Origin: an uncultured Rikenellaceae bacterium
GTDB lineage: Bacteria > Bacteroidota > Bacteroidia > Bacteroidales > Rikenellaceae
DNA: 64,000 nucleotides
Assembly: GCA_947038405.1 (NCBI GenBank)
Contig: CAMQVY010000010.1
Span: forward strand, 1-64,000
Reading direction: 5' to 3'
This document shows positions 54,164 to 62,814 of this stretch, in pieces (positions within the stretch are counted from its first letter, which is position 1; every line of letters begins with the position of its first letter). Under the pieces are notes generated by a model. That model ran no database searches. It was not told the origin of the DNA and saw only the letters and a list, made by a program, of their open reading frames with translations. Made by a program: the position numbers and the translations under genes.

Positions 54164-54946
54164 ATGCAATATTATTCAACTGATGAAAAAAGAGGTCAAT
54201 TATTTGCGGCAGGAGCTACATGTATGTATTTGCTTTTGTTGCTAGCATTGACTCTGTTTGTGAGTTTTAAGGTCGATAAACCTCAGGTAGAGGAGGGTAT
54301 TATGATGGATTTACAGGGTTTTATGGGGCAGCCATCTTCACATGTTGCTTCGTCAAAACCTCAGAAACCTTCAGTCAAGAATAAAGTTGTTGCATCGAAG
54401 GATGATAAAATTCTGACTCAAGATTTTGAGGAAGCACCTGAAATTGAGAAGCAAAAACCTAAGGTTAAACCTAAGAAGGTTGTCGCCGAGGAAGTAGTTA
54501 AGAAACCTGTAGAGAAACCTCGCGAGGTTAACAAGAATGCACTATTCAATAAGCCTAAAATTGATTCTGAAAAATCAAAGGGGTCTGCTACTACAAAAGA
54601 TAATAACTCTTCTGGTGCAGGCGGTTACTCTGGAGATGTAAAAGGCACTGGTGGTGGTGGTGTAGATTCTCACTATAGTGTTGGAAATCGTAAGATTGTT
54701 GGTTCATTGCCTTTACCTAGTACTAATTATGGCAAGAACAAGAGTGGTAAAGTTGTTATTGAAGTCTATGTTGACTCTAATGGTTATGTGGCAAGGACTC
54801 CTGCTTATAAAGCGCAAGGCTCTACAACTAATGACAACCAATTGATTAAAGTGGCAATAGCTGCAGCTCGTAAGGCTCGCTTTACAACTTCGGATAATGA
54901 GGTGCCTCAAGTAGGTACTATTACATATACGTTTAAATTACAATAG
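54164..54946 (+). CDS. tonB: TonB-family energy transducer
   Basis: A 260-residue protein with an N-terminal membrane helix (about 17-37), a long lysine- and proline-rich periplasmic spacer (about 60-130), a glycine-rich stretch (about 150-165) and a TonB C-terminal domain (about 175-260, GKVVIEVYVDSNGYV, ARKARFTTSDN). It should transmit energy from ExbB/ExbD to outer-membrane receptors. No TonB-dependent receptor lies in the window. Confidence 0.9.
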   Translation: MQYYSTDEKRGQLFAAGATCMYLLLLLALTLFVSFKVDKPQVEEGIMMDLQGFMGQPSSHVASSKPQKPSVKNKVVASKDDKILTQDFEEAPEIEKQKPKVKPKKVVAEEVVKKPVEKPREVNKNALFNKPKIDSEKSKGSATTKDNNSSGAGGYSGDVKGTGGGGVDSHYSVGNRKIVGSLPLPSTNYGKNKSGKVVIEVYVDSNGYVARTPAYKAQGSTTNDNQLIKVAIAAARKARFTTSDNEVPQVGTITYTFKLQ

Positions 54947-54947
54947 T

Positions 54948-55334
54948 TTGTATAGGTCGATTTTATTAATTGTACTGTTTTTTTTTAGTGTAGTTATCTG
55001 TTTGGGTGGCGAGACTAAAAAGGCTGAGATTAAATTTAAGAATAAAATTCACAAGTTTGATACTATTAGTATTGATCGTAAGGCAGTGAGTTATGAGTTT
55101 GTTTTTGAGAATAAAGGAACAGCTCCTTTGGTGATATTGAGGAGTTCTATAGCTTGTAAATGCACAAAGGTTAAGTATAGTAAAAAACCAATATTACCTG
55201 GTGAAAAGGGGAGTATTAAGGTTATTTTCAACCCTAAAGGTGTAGTTGCGGGAGCCTACACAAAGAATATTCAAATTTACTTTAATACAGAAAATAAAAG
55301 AGAAATTTTGACTATTATGGGCGTTATAAAGTAG
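54948..55334 (+). CDS. DUF1573 domain exported protein with TTG start
   Basis: A 128-residue protein with a signal peptide (about 1-20, IVLFFFSVVICLGG) followed by one DUF1573 domain (FDTISIDRKAVSYEFVFENK, ASSIACKC-like segment, KVIFNPKGVVAGAYTKNI), an Ig-like fold. It begins with TTG at 54948, one base after the tonB stop; no ATG lies at a useful place. Translational coupling to tonB is likely. The function is unknown. A terminator follows within 10 bp. Confidence 0.8.
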   Translation: MYRSILLIVLFFFSVVICLGGETKKAEIKFKNKIHKFDTISIDRKAVSYEFVFENKGTAPLVILRSSIACKCTKVKYSKKPILPGEKGSIKVIFNPKGVVAGAYTKNIQIYFNTENKREILTIMGVIK

Positions 55335-55340
55335 TTTGAA

Positions 55341-55383
55341 AAAAATGAAGGGTTCAAAGATATTGGATCCTTCATTTTTTTTG
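55341..55383 (+). terminator. Terminator of the exbB-exbD-tonB-DUF1573 operon
   Basis: AAAAATGAAGG pairs with CCTTCATTTTT, extended by G-U pairs, and is followed by a T-run. Confidence 0.85.
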
Positions 55384-55538
55384 TTTTAGTTTGTTGAAAC
55401 TTTATTTAAATTATAATAAATAATGGAAAGCCCCTTCTATTGTTGGCATTAACTTTTTCAGCATATATTTTGCATATTCATAAGGCTACTCCGTGGGCTG
55501 ATGAGATTTAGGTCGTAAATACTATTCTTTTATGAGGA

Positions 55539-56723
55539 TTACTCTTGGTTCTCTAGATTGCTATTTTTTGAGGGTGTAACCTTAGTCATTATCATTGTAA
55601 GGGCACCGTCACCAACAACATTACAAGCAGTTCCGAAACTATCTTGAAGGGCAAATATTGTTAAAAGTAGGGCAGTCCCAGTCTCGTCAAAGCCGAGTAC
55701 TGAGGTTACAATACCTAGTGATGCAATAACTGTTCCTCCTGGAACACCAGGTGCACCAATTGCAAAGACACCTAACAATACGATAAATAAGATCATTGTT
55801 GAGAGCTCTGGAAATGTGCCGTAGAATATTTTTGATACTGTCATTACAAAGAATACTTCTGTTAGTATAGATCCGCAAAGGTGTATATTTGAGAATAGAG
55901 GTATTGAAAAGTCTATTGTTTTGTCATTAAGTATTTTACTTCGCTTAGCCGCTTTTATAGATACAGGAAGTGTTGCCGCAGAAGACATTGTGCCAACAGC
56001 AGTAAAATATGGTGGTGCATAGTATTTTACCACTTCGAGAGGGTTTTTACGAGTAACGATTGCTGCAATAGTGTAGAGTACAACAAGCCAAACAAAGTGA
56101 GCAATAAGAACAATGCCCATTACATTTATAAATACGGGGAGTTGCAGTGTGATTGCTCCTTCGTAACTTAATGCGCAGAAGTTAACCGCTATAAAAAGTG
56201 GTAGGATCGGGATTAATATTTTATTAATCAGGACTAATACCATCTTTTGGAACTCATTTAGGATCTTTACTATATGGACTGATTTTGTCCATACAGCTGA
56301 GAGTCCAATTAGAATTGCAAGCACCAGAGCTGTCATAACAGTTACTACGGGTGGAATACTCAGTTCGAATATTAAGTCTGGGAGTTTATTTATTGCTTCA
56401 GTTACAGTCTCAATTGTCAGCAATGGAAGTAGAGTATACCCTAATACCATTGCCATTAGTGCAGCTCCAATAGATGATGTATAGGCTAATATGAGCGACC
56501 AGCCTAACATTTTAGATGCCCCGCTACCCATCTTAGCAATTGAAGATGAGATGAAAGCTAGAATTATAAGAGGTACCATAAAAAATATTAACTGTCCTAG
56601 AATATATCTGGCAGTTACGACTATATTCATAAATGATTCATTTACGTATAGTCCTGTTACGATACCGATAACAACGGCAATTAGGAGTTTGAAAATTGTT
56701 GATGTTATAATTTTCTTTATCAT
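55539..56723 (-). CDS. Dicarboxylate/amino acid:cation symporter (DAACS family)
   Basis: A 394-residue integral membrane protein of PF00375. About eight helices and two re-entrant loops are seen: the serine-rich loop SSAATLPVSIKAAKR and the tip motif APGVPGGTVIASLG, then the ligand region QDSFGTACNVVGDGALTMI. Relatives take up glutamate, aspartate, succinate or serine with Na+ or H+. The substrate here is not certain. The final part resembles Na+-coupled acidic amino acid transporters. Confidence 0.92.
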   Translation of the reverse strand: MIKKIITSTIFKLLIAVVIGIVTGLYVNESFMNIVVTARYILGQLIFFMVPLIILAFISSSIAKMGSGASKMLGWSLILAYTSSIGAALMAMVLGYTLLPLLTIETVTEAINKLPDLIFELSIPPVVTVMTALVLAILIGLSAVWTKSVHIVKILNEFQKMVLVLINKILIPILPLFIAVNFCALSYEGAITLQLPVFINVMGIVLIAHFVWLVVLYTIAAIVTRKNPLEVVKYYAPPYFTAVGTMSSAATLPVSIKAAKRSKILNDKTIDFSIPLFSNIHLCGSILTEVFFVMTVSKIFYGTFPELSTMILFIVLLGVFAIGAPGVPGGTVIASLGIVTSVLGFDETGTALLLTIFALQDSFGTACNVVGDGALTMIMTKVTPSKNSNLENQE

Positions 56724-56771
56724 AATCTATCTATTTTGTGTGTGTAATTTATTCATATACTGTGTATTGTA

Positions 56772-56823
56772 AACTAGTCTACGAACTTACATACTAGAAC
56801 GTTGCTACGTGATTGCAGTGAAC
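56772..56823 (+). repeat. Dispersed repeat, diverged 52-bp copy
   Basis: AACTAGTCTACGAACTTAC, ATACTAGAACGTTG and CTACGTGATTGCAGTGAAC align over the full 52 bp with the tandem copies. The first stem is largely lost. It lies between the symporter and gshF genes. Confidence 0.75.
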
Positions 56824-56827
56824 ACTC

Positions 56828-59125
56828 TTATTCGAAGCCTAGGGCTTTTAGTATTTTGAAATTTAATCTTCTATTTTTTCCTTGGTATGGAAAGCAATGA
56901 ATATGTATTGCAGGGTTGAAGTTAATCTCAATAATTGAGTAATTAGTCTCACTTGCAGCCTCTTTAATATCTTTAATCATCATATCCACACCCGTGATCC
57001 TCGCATTTACAGCCTGAGCTGCTCTTACCGCAATTGTTTTATATGAAACATCTATATCATCCGTAAAATCTATACTATCTCCACCTGTACTAATGTTTGA
57101 GTTTTCGCGTAAATATAGCTTTTCGCCACTTTTAACTACTGTCTCAAATGTAGCTCCTTGTAGCTCCAGAAATAGAGATTCCTCCTCTCCAAGGGCTATT
57201 TTTTCTAGTGGTGTGCGATACCCTTTCCCTCGTCTAGGATCTTGGTTTTTTAGCTCTACAAGCTCTCTTACTGTACGAGTGCCATCTCCTTCAACATTAG
57301 CAGGTACGCGGTGTAGAACTCCGACAACTTCGTTATCTATCACGAAGATACGAAACTCTCGTCCTTCAACAAAGTTCTCAATAAGTACGCAATTATCGTG
57401 CCCAAAAGCGATATTTAGTGCCTTTTCAAAATTAGCAATATTTGAATTATCCTTTAAAATTGTAATTCCAATCCCAAAATTAGTGCTTTTTGGTTTTATG
57501 ACAATAGCTCTATTCTTATAACTTGAAAAGCTGTTTAGTGCCTCTTGTTTTGTGAAGTATTCACCGCCAGCAGGAACCATTACCCCTGATTCAGAGAGTA
57601 GTTTTTTTGTCACCACCTTGTTTCCCATAGCCAGTACGGTAGCGTAATTATCAATAGCAGTTTTAGTTGCTTGTATGACAAGTTGACTATTATTCTCTTT
57701 ACTTAGTCGTATGAAATTTTCTGATTGGTCTAGTATCTCGATTCCAACCCCTTTGCAAAGTGCCGCACGCATCAATAATTGTGTTGACATCTCCATTGTC
57801 TCTGCGCCCCAAAAACGATAGCCACTCAATTCTGCATCTTTTTTATATTTTTTGGCTAGGTTTAAATAATACTCAATAAAGCCGTGCTTCTTGCTCTGCT
57901 CTGCTAATATAACCCCTTTACGCATTGTTGGCTTAATTGCAAGTTGTTCCATTTTGTCCAGAGTTGCTGCGTAGATTGGATTCTCTGTAACCCCAAACTC
58001 AGAGAGTACAGATCTCATTTTTTGTATGAAAGAGTGTGCTTCCTCTGCAATTGTCTTTCCATTGGAAATTTTTGCAGGAAATGAGGCATTACTACACCTT
58101 CCGTAGCAAGATGATATATCTTGGCGCAGGGTCGCATTATATTGCTCAGTCTCGTCAAATGCTACATCTTCTTCACATAGAAGTGAGTATAAAAATAGCA
58201 TATAAGTTGCATATAGAGCATCTTTGTCTATTCCTGTAGGAGATAGTGGGTCAAGGTCTAAAAATCTAACTTCTAAATATGTTGGTTTGCCTTTGTCTCT
58301 GTCTAAAAACTTCATCCTAATAGGGAGGTAAAGCTCCTTTGCACTATGTAGTTCACCTTTAGATACTAATTTATCTATGATGTTTTGATACTCCTCAATA
58401 GAGTCAAAATTCATAATGTAATTGTCCTTGTTACGGTAGCCTAGTGGTCCGACTCTAAGTGCCATGCCAGCTTTGCAGGACATAAATTGCTCTTCATGTG
58501 TTGTCAGTGACATTACTTTGAAATTTGGTTCGGCAATAGGGCTCTCTCCAAACATCCAAACTAAAATCCAACGATAGCGCATAAGTCCACGAGTAATTTT
58601 TAAATAGACCTCCTCTTTAATATCCCCTATTGGAATACTATTACCTAACTCTTTTTGTAGCGCAACAAATAGTTCATCTACCAATGATATATTGAAGTGT
58701 ACTCCACAAATCATCTGTCTATGTTTGCCGTAGACCTCTGCAATTGTATTTCTATAATCCTCTAGCTCTTTGCTTGAATTTTGATATTTAGCAATGGGAA
58801 TCAGACTCTCATCTGGAAGAATCGGAGGTAGACTCTGAGTCCAAAGTAGCTCATCTCCTAGCTCATTTGAGACAACATCATGTAGCGTGTGCATAAAGTT
58901 ATACATCTCTTCAATTGATGGTAGAGGTGGCGTTATTAGTTCTATTTGACTCTCTGAAAAATCTGTTGTAATGAACTGATTTTCTGATTTATCGCCAAAA
59001 ATAGAGGGATGTTGAGTTAGAGCTAACTTACCATTCTTGTCAACACGTAAATTCTCTTTTTCTAATCCAAAATCACCTTTAGTTATTAAATGTGAAACCT
59101 TTTTCAGTATGCTTTGAGTTATCAT
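56828..59125 (-). CDS. gshF: Bifunctional glutamate-cysteine ligase/glutathione synthetase
   Basis: A 765-residue fusion. Residues 1-430 resemble gamma-glutamylcysteine ligase (GDFGLEKENLRVDK, CGVHFNISL, LEVRFLDLDPLSPTG), and about 485-760 are an ATP-grasp domain (KPKSTNFGIGITIL, EGREFRIFVID, EINFNPAIH). Together they make glutathione in two ATP-dependent steps. GshF is best known from Firmicutes and a few others. The length and domain order match. Its ATG overlaps the stop of the MATE gene by four bases (ATGA), so translation is coupled. Confidence 0.93.
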   Translation of the reverse strand: MITQSILKKVSHLITKGDFGLEKENLRVDKNGKLALTQHPSIFGDKSENQFITTDFSESQIELITPPLPSIEEMYNFMHTLHDVVSNELGDELLWTQSLPPILPDESLIPIAKYQNSSKELEDYRNTIAEVYGKHRQMICGVHFNISLVDELFVALQKELGNSIPIGDIKEEVYLKITRGLMRYRWILVWMFGESPIAEPNFKVMSLTTHEEQFMSCKAGMALRVGPLGYRNKDNYIMNFDSIEEYQNIIDKLVSKGELHSAKELYLPIRMKFLDRDKGKPTYLEVRFLDLDPLSPTGIDKDALYATYMLFLYSLLCEEDVAFDETEQYNATLRQDISSCYGRCSNASFPAKISNGKTIAEEAHSFIQKMRSVLSEFGVTENPIYAATLDKMEQLAIKPTMRKGVILAEQSKKHGFIEYYLNLAKKYKKDAELSGYRFWGAETMEMSTQLLMRAALCKGVGIEILDQSENFIRLSKENNSQLVIQATKTAIDNYATVLAMGNKVVTKKLLSESGVMVPAGGEYFTKQEALNSFSSYKNRAIVIKPKSTNFGIGITILKDNSNIANFEKALNIAFGHDNCVLIENFVEGREFRIFVIDNEVVGVLHRVPANVEGDGTRTVRELVELKNQDPRRGKGYRTPLEKIALGEEESLFLELQGATFETVVKSGEKLYLRENSNISTGGDSIDFTDDIDVSYKTIAVRAAQAVNARITGVDMMIKDIKEAASETNYSIIEINFNPAIHIHCFPYQGKNRRLNFKILKALGFE

Positions 59126-60450
59126 AAATTTGCTTTTAAGAGTTTTTGAAACTTAATTCTATATATTATTGCAGATACCGTACCTTTTAGAATGCTTGAT
59201 ATTGAAATGCTCCACCATACTCCATATATCCCTAGTGATGTGCTGCAAAGATATATTGCTAGTGGTATGCGTAATGAGGTGAAGATAATACTAATAGATG
59301 CAGAGTAGTGTGTTAGACCTTGTCCATTAAATGCCCCACCTGTTATCATCTCAAGTGTCATAAAGAATTGTGATAAACCAACAATAATTATATAATACTT
59401 GCCAATCTCAATGGTTTGTGGATTATCTACAAATATAGCAATTAATTGATCTGGAATTGTCAGGAATATAGTTGTTGTGCATATGGCTACAACAGCTCCA
59501 ATTTTAAGTGCCGATACATATAGGTGGTTGATATCAACAATGCGTTTCCCTCCATGCGCTTGACCAATCATAATAGATAGAGATTGCTGTATTCCAGCCA
59601 CAATCATAAAAGTGAGACTCTCTATCTGTAAGCCTACTTTTTGTGCAGCAATGGCATCTGAACCAAATGAGGCTACAATTTTACCCAGAAAAATAGCTAT
59701 AAATGTAAATAAAATACGTTGTGCAGCTCCAGCACTACCGACCTTTAAGAGAGCTTTGTAGGTATCTAGTTTTAATCCTTTGAAGTTGAAAACTACTAGT
59801 TTTTGTCTGTATATTATACCATAAAAGTATATGAATGATACTACCCACGCGATTATCGTTGCCCATGCCGCTCCTGCGATACCCCAGTCGAATACAAAGA
59901 TAAAGATAGGGTCAAGAATGAGATTGATAATATTTCCTGCAAGAACAGCTTTAAATGATAACTTTGTCTTACCGTGTGCATTTAGAATTGCTGTAAATAT
60001 TATATTAACGTATGAAACAAGTGTTCCAATAGCCATTATACGTAGATAAAGTACCGCTTTATCATTTACCCATTGGTTCTCTATCTTTAGAAATGATATA
60101 AGTTGTTCGGAGAAGAGGAATAGGGTACTAATGTATATAACACCAATAATACTACCTAAAATCATAGATGCAGCGGCATATTTATTCTGCATATCTACAT
60201 CCTTGGCCCCTACGGATTGAGAGATTTTAATCATCGTACCTATCGATACAATACTGCATAGTGCAGTTCCTAGATGTACAAAGAATACAGCACTGCCCAC
60301 TGCTGCCACTGCATCACTACTTATGTGACCAACCCAATATAGGTCAATCATATTATATGTCATTTGTAGTAGAAGTGACATTATAACGGGTAGAGCCAAC
60401 TTTATAAGTTGCTTTGTGTAGTTATTTGCAGATGTAAATTTTTTATACAT
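59122..60450 (-). CDS. MATE family efflux transporter (second copy)
   Basis: A 442-residue polytopic protein with about twelve helices (ALPVIMSLLLQMTYNMIDLYWVGHISSDAVAAVG at the start, of which the first helices fit MATE). It differs from the MepA-like pump at 4412 and has no regulator beside it. Its stop overlaps the gshF start, so the two are translated together. Export of a drug, a metabolite or a thiol conjugate is possible; sequence does not tell. Confidence 0.92.
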   Translation of the reverse strand: MYKKFTSANNYTKQLIKLALPVIMSLLLQMTYNMIDLYWVGHISSDAVAAVGSAVFFVHLGTALCSIVSIGTMIKISQSVGAKDVDMQNKYAAASMILGSIIGVIYISTLFLFSEQLISFLKIENQWVNDKAVLYLRIMAIGTLVSYVNIIFTAILNAHGKTKLSFKAVLAGNIINLILDPIFIFVFDWGIAGAAWATIIAWVVSFIYFYGIIYRQKLVVFNFKGLKLDTYKALLKVGSAGAAQRILFTFIAIFLGKIVASFGSDAIAAQKVGLQIESLTFMIVAGIQQSLSIMIGQAHGGKRIVDINHLYVSALKIGAVVAICTTTIFLTIPDQLIAIFVDNPQTIEIGKYYIIIVGLSQFFMTLEMITGGAFNGQGLTHYSASISIIFTSLRIPLAIYLCSTSLGIYGVWWSISISSILKGTVSAIIYRIKFQKLLKANL

Positions 60451-60554
60451 TTTGTACGATTGAGTGTGTCTCTAAATTTATAGAACAGTTCATTGGTAAT
60501 TAATATAATGAAATAATATCAAAATACCAGCCAAAATGTACTTAATAATTTAAA

Positions 60555-60609
60555 ATATAACAACTCATCTATAAGCATATGTCTTACACTTATAAATGAG
60601 TTGTTATAT
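60555..60609 (-). terminator. Long hairpin downstream of the deacetylase-like gene
   Basis: ATATAACAACTCAT and ATGAGTTGTTATAT, extended to 21 bp with one mismatch, are separated by 13 bases. It follows the gene ending at 60649 on the minus strand and ends in a T-rich stretch. Confidence 0.7.
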
Positions 60610-60648
60610 GTAACGTAAAAAGTACCCTTTTATTCTATTTAATTGCCC

Positions 60649-62526
60649 CTATTTTATGACAACTAAATTTTTACCTCCTCCGAATGAAGTTACAGATATA
60701 GGGTAGTCTTTAAAGTCATTATCAATTAAGCGAAAATTTTTAATCGGAAGTTTGGTTTCGACCATCACCCCTATAGATGCAGCTTTTCTAATATTGTCAC
60801 TTGACACCCTTATTATTAACTGCTCTTCATCTTCTTGGTAGTCAAACTCAAACTCAAAGTTGTTGCGTGCAATCCAAAATGCACCATAATCATCAAAATT
60901 ATAGATACCATAATCAGTTTTGTTTACTTTGTCAACTAACCCTTTCATTGCAAGCATTTTCCACTCTCTATTAGGGTGTACAAGTACAATACATGGAGTG
61001 TAGTTGTTTTTGTGTTGGGTTACTATATCTGCCCAGATATCAACTTTTTGAGTGTAGTTGTCAACTGTCATTTTATCTCCACTAAAAACATCACTAACGT
61101 GTATCGGTATCTGTAATACTGAAGTTAATTCACCACTCCAATCTTGACCTATTCGTTCAAAAAATGGAAATCCTGTTAGAAGATCACAAGCTGTGAAACA
61201 TGAACTATAACTGTAACCTGACTTTGATAGAGCTTCAGTTAGAAAGGAGTTTGTCAGTAGATGACCAGAGCGGAACGATTTTACATTAATTCCAAAGTCT
61301 GAATCTATTAGATCTTTTGATACTTTAATTTCGCCAAATGTTGTTCCTCCCACAGTTCCGCCATTAATATATTGCGGACTATAGCTATCTCTAGTTACAT
61401 TGATAGATCCTAATGGAAATTTAGCATCATCGGATAGATCAGGGAAGTGACCAACAGAGTGGCTTCCTAGGCTATGTCCATTGTTGAGAAGATCTTTAGC
61501 TAGTTTAATTGTTCTATCAATGTAGTACGGTTTTGCTATATCATCGGCTATGTAGCGTGTTGTTATAAAGTAGTGACCCTTAATATTCGCTGTTTTTTCA
61601 TATTCAGACATATATATCATTGAATCATATCCTGTTGTCGCATCTACATCATGGGTTGGAATTAATACTGTCTTGTAACCATTAGGAACTGTGTATTTCC
61701 ATGCTGAGACAGATTGTATGTCATTCCAAACAGAGCGTACAAAGAGAGGAAATACGTCTGCTGATGGCTCAAATCCATTTGAATAGACTCGTTCTGCTTC
61801 AAAATCTCTATTTAATTGTGGACGCTGGATGACATCTCGCCACTCTAGCCCAAATAGATATGTACGTCCCTTTCCCTTTGTGTTGCGTATGACAGCTACT
61901 TCATCACTATCAAATGTAGCTAGTGCTTTACTTGACTCCCCAAGTGCATACCCATATGATTTTATTACATTATTTCCCCCATTATCCTCTCCTAAAGAGA
62001 TTGTTTTTTCGTTTTCATGGTCAAAATATGTTAACTCTGGATTTGAACTCTCAGCCCAATCCATCGTGTATCTATTTTTATGGTAGTTAGGTGAGCCCGA
62101 AAAACCGAATAGCGTTTGTAGTGATTCATCTTTGCAAACGGGTGAGATAATTACACCGCCACCCTCGACCCACTTTGTTAAAGATGCAATATCTTGTTGC
62201 GAGAAAGAACCAGCCTCAATGGGAGATGATATGAAAATTATACTTGCATTTATTGCTGTTGGGATATCTGATGTCTCAATAAATGGTACTCCTGAAACAT
62301 TCAGTATATGACGTGCAGAGTAAAGATTCCTAGCGTTATCTAGTGGGTCTTTCAGTGTCGTTAAGTCAAATAGTGCAATTTTAGAGTGAGGATTAAAAAC
62401 TGTAATTTCAGGTAACTCTTCCTCTGGTTCTGGCTCGGTAGGTGTGATCACGTCTTTCTTACATGAGAATGTAATAAATATTATAGCCAATAATACCATT
62501 ACAACGTGGGTTTTATTATACGTCAT
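60649..62526 (-). CDS. Lipoprotein with N-terminal GATase-like and C-terminal NodB-like deacetylase domains
   Basis: From the ATG at 62526 the protein has 625 residues and a lipoprotein signal ending FSC (about residue 22). The TTG at 62532 is two codons upstream. Residues about 45-240 resemble a GATase1/BPL_N-like fold (HILNVSGVPFIET, WVEGGGVIISPV). Residues about 290-540 resemble a NodB polysaccharide deacetylase: THDVDATTGY supplies a metal aspartate, HSLGSHSVGH the two histidines, and KSFRSGHLLT a third motif. A short beta domain ends the protein. It probably acts on surface or external polysaccharide; catalytic activity is unproven. Confidence 0.75.
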   Translation of the reverse strand: MTYNKTHVVMVLLAIIFITFSCKKDVITPTEPEPEEELPEITVFNPHSKIALFDLTTLKDPLDNARNLYSARHILNVSGVPFIETSDIPTAINASIIFISSPIEAGSFSQQDIASLTKWVEGGGVIISPVCKDESLQTLFGFSGSPNYHKNRYTMDWAESSNPELTYFDHENEKTISLGEDNGGNNVIKSYGYALGESSKALATFDSDEVAVIRNTKGKGRTYLFGLEWRDVIQRPQLNRDFEAERVYSNGFEPSADVFPLFVRSVWNDIQSVSAWKYTVPNGYKTVLIPTHDVDATTGYDSMIYMSEYEKTANIKGHYFITTRYIADDIAKPYYIDRTIKLAKDLLNNGHSLGSHSVGHFPDLSDDAKFPLGSINVTRDSYSPQYINGGTVGGTTFGEIKVSKDLIDSDFGINVKSFRSGHLLTNSFLTEALSKSGYSYSSCFTACDLLTGFPFFERIGQDWSGELTSVLQIPIHVSDVFSGDKMTVDNYTQKVDIWADIVTQHKNNYTPCIVLVHPNREWKMLAMKGLVDKVNKTDYGIYNFDDYGAFWIARNNFEFEFDYQEDEEQLIIRVSSDNIRKAASIGVMVETKLPIKNFRLIDNDFKDYPISVTSFGGGKNLVVIK

Positions 62527-62740
62527 TTTCAATATAGTTTATTCATTTAAAACATATCGATGAGATTACACCACTTCTCCAAGGTAACTCTGCATAATAA
62601 AATATTATCGACTAATTATCTGTTTTAAAGCAATTTTCATGCCATTATTACTCTATTCGTAGCCTATTGATAGATATGTGTAAACTATATTGCAAATAAT
62701 ATTTATAAAAATCCCGTGCGTTAGTTCTATAAAATATGCA

Positions 62741-62785
62741 AAAAAGAGATGGTCTCAAAATCAAATTCTGAGACCATCTCTTTTT
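62741..62785 (-). terminator. Terminator of the outer-membrane efflux gene
   Basis: AAAAAGAGATGGTCTCA (62741-62757) and TGAGACCATCTCTTTTT (62769-62785) form a perfect 17-bp stem with a T-run on either strand. It lies 30 bp downstream of the gene ending at 62815. Confidence 0.9.
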
Positions 62786-62814
62786 GTAATGGATATATAT
62801 TCTATTTAGAATCT

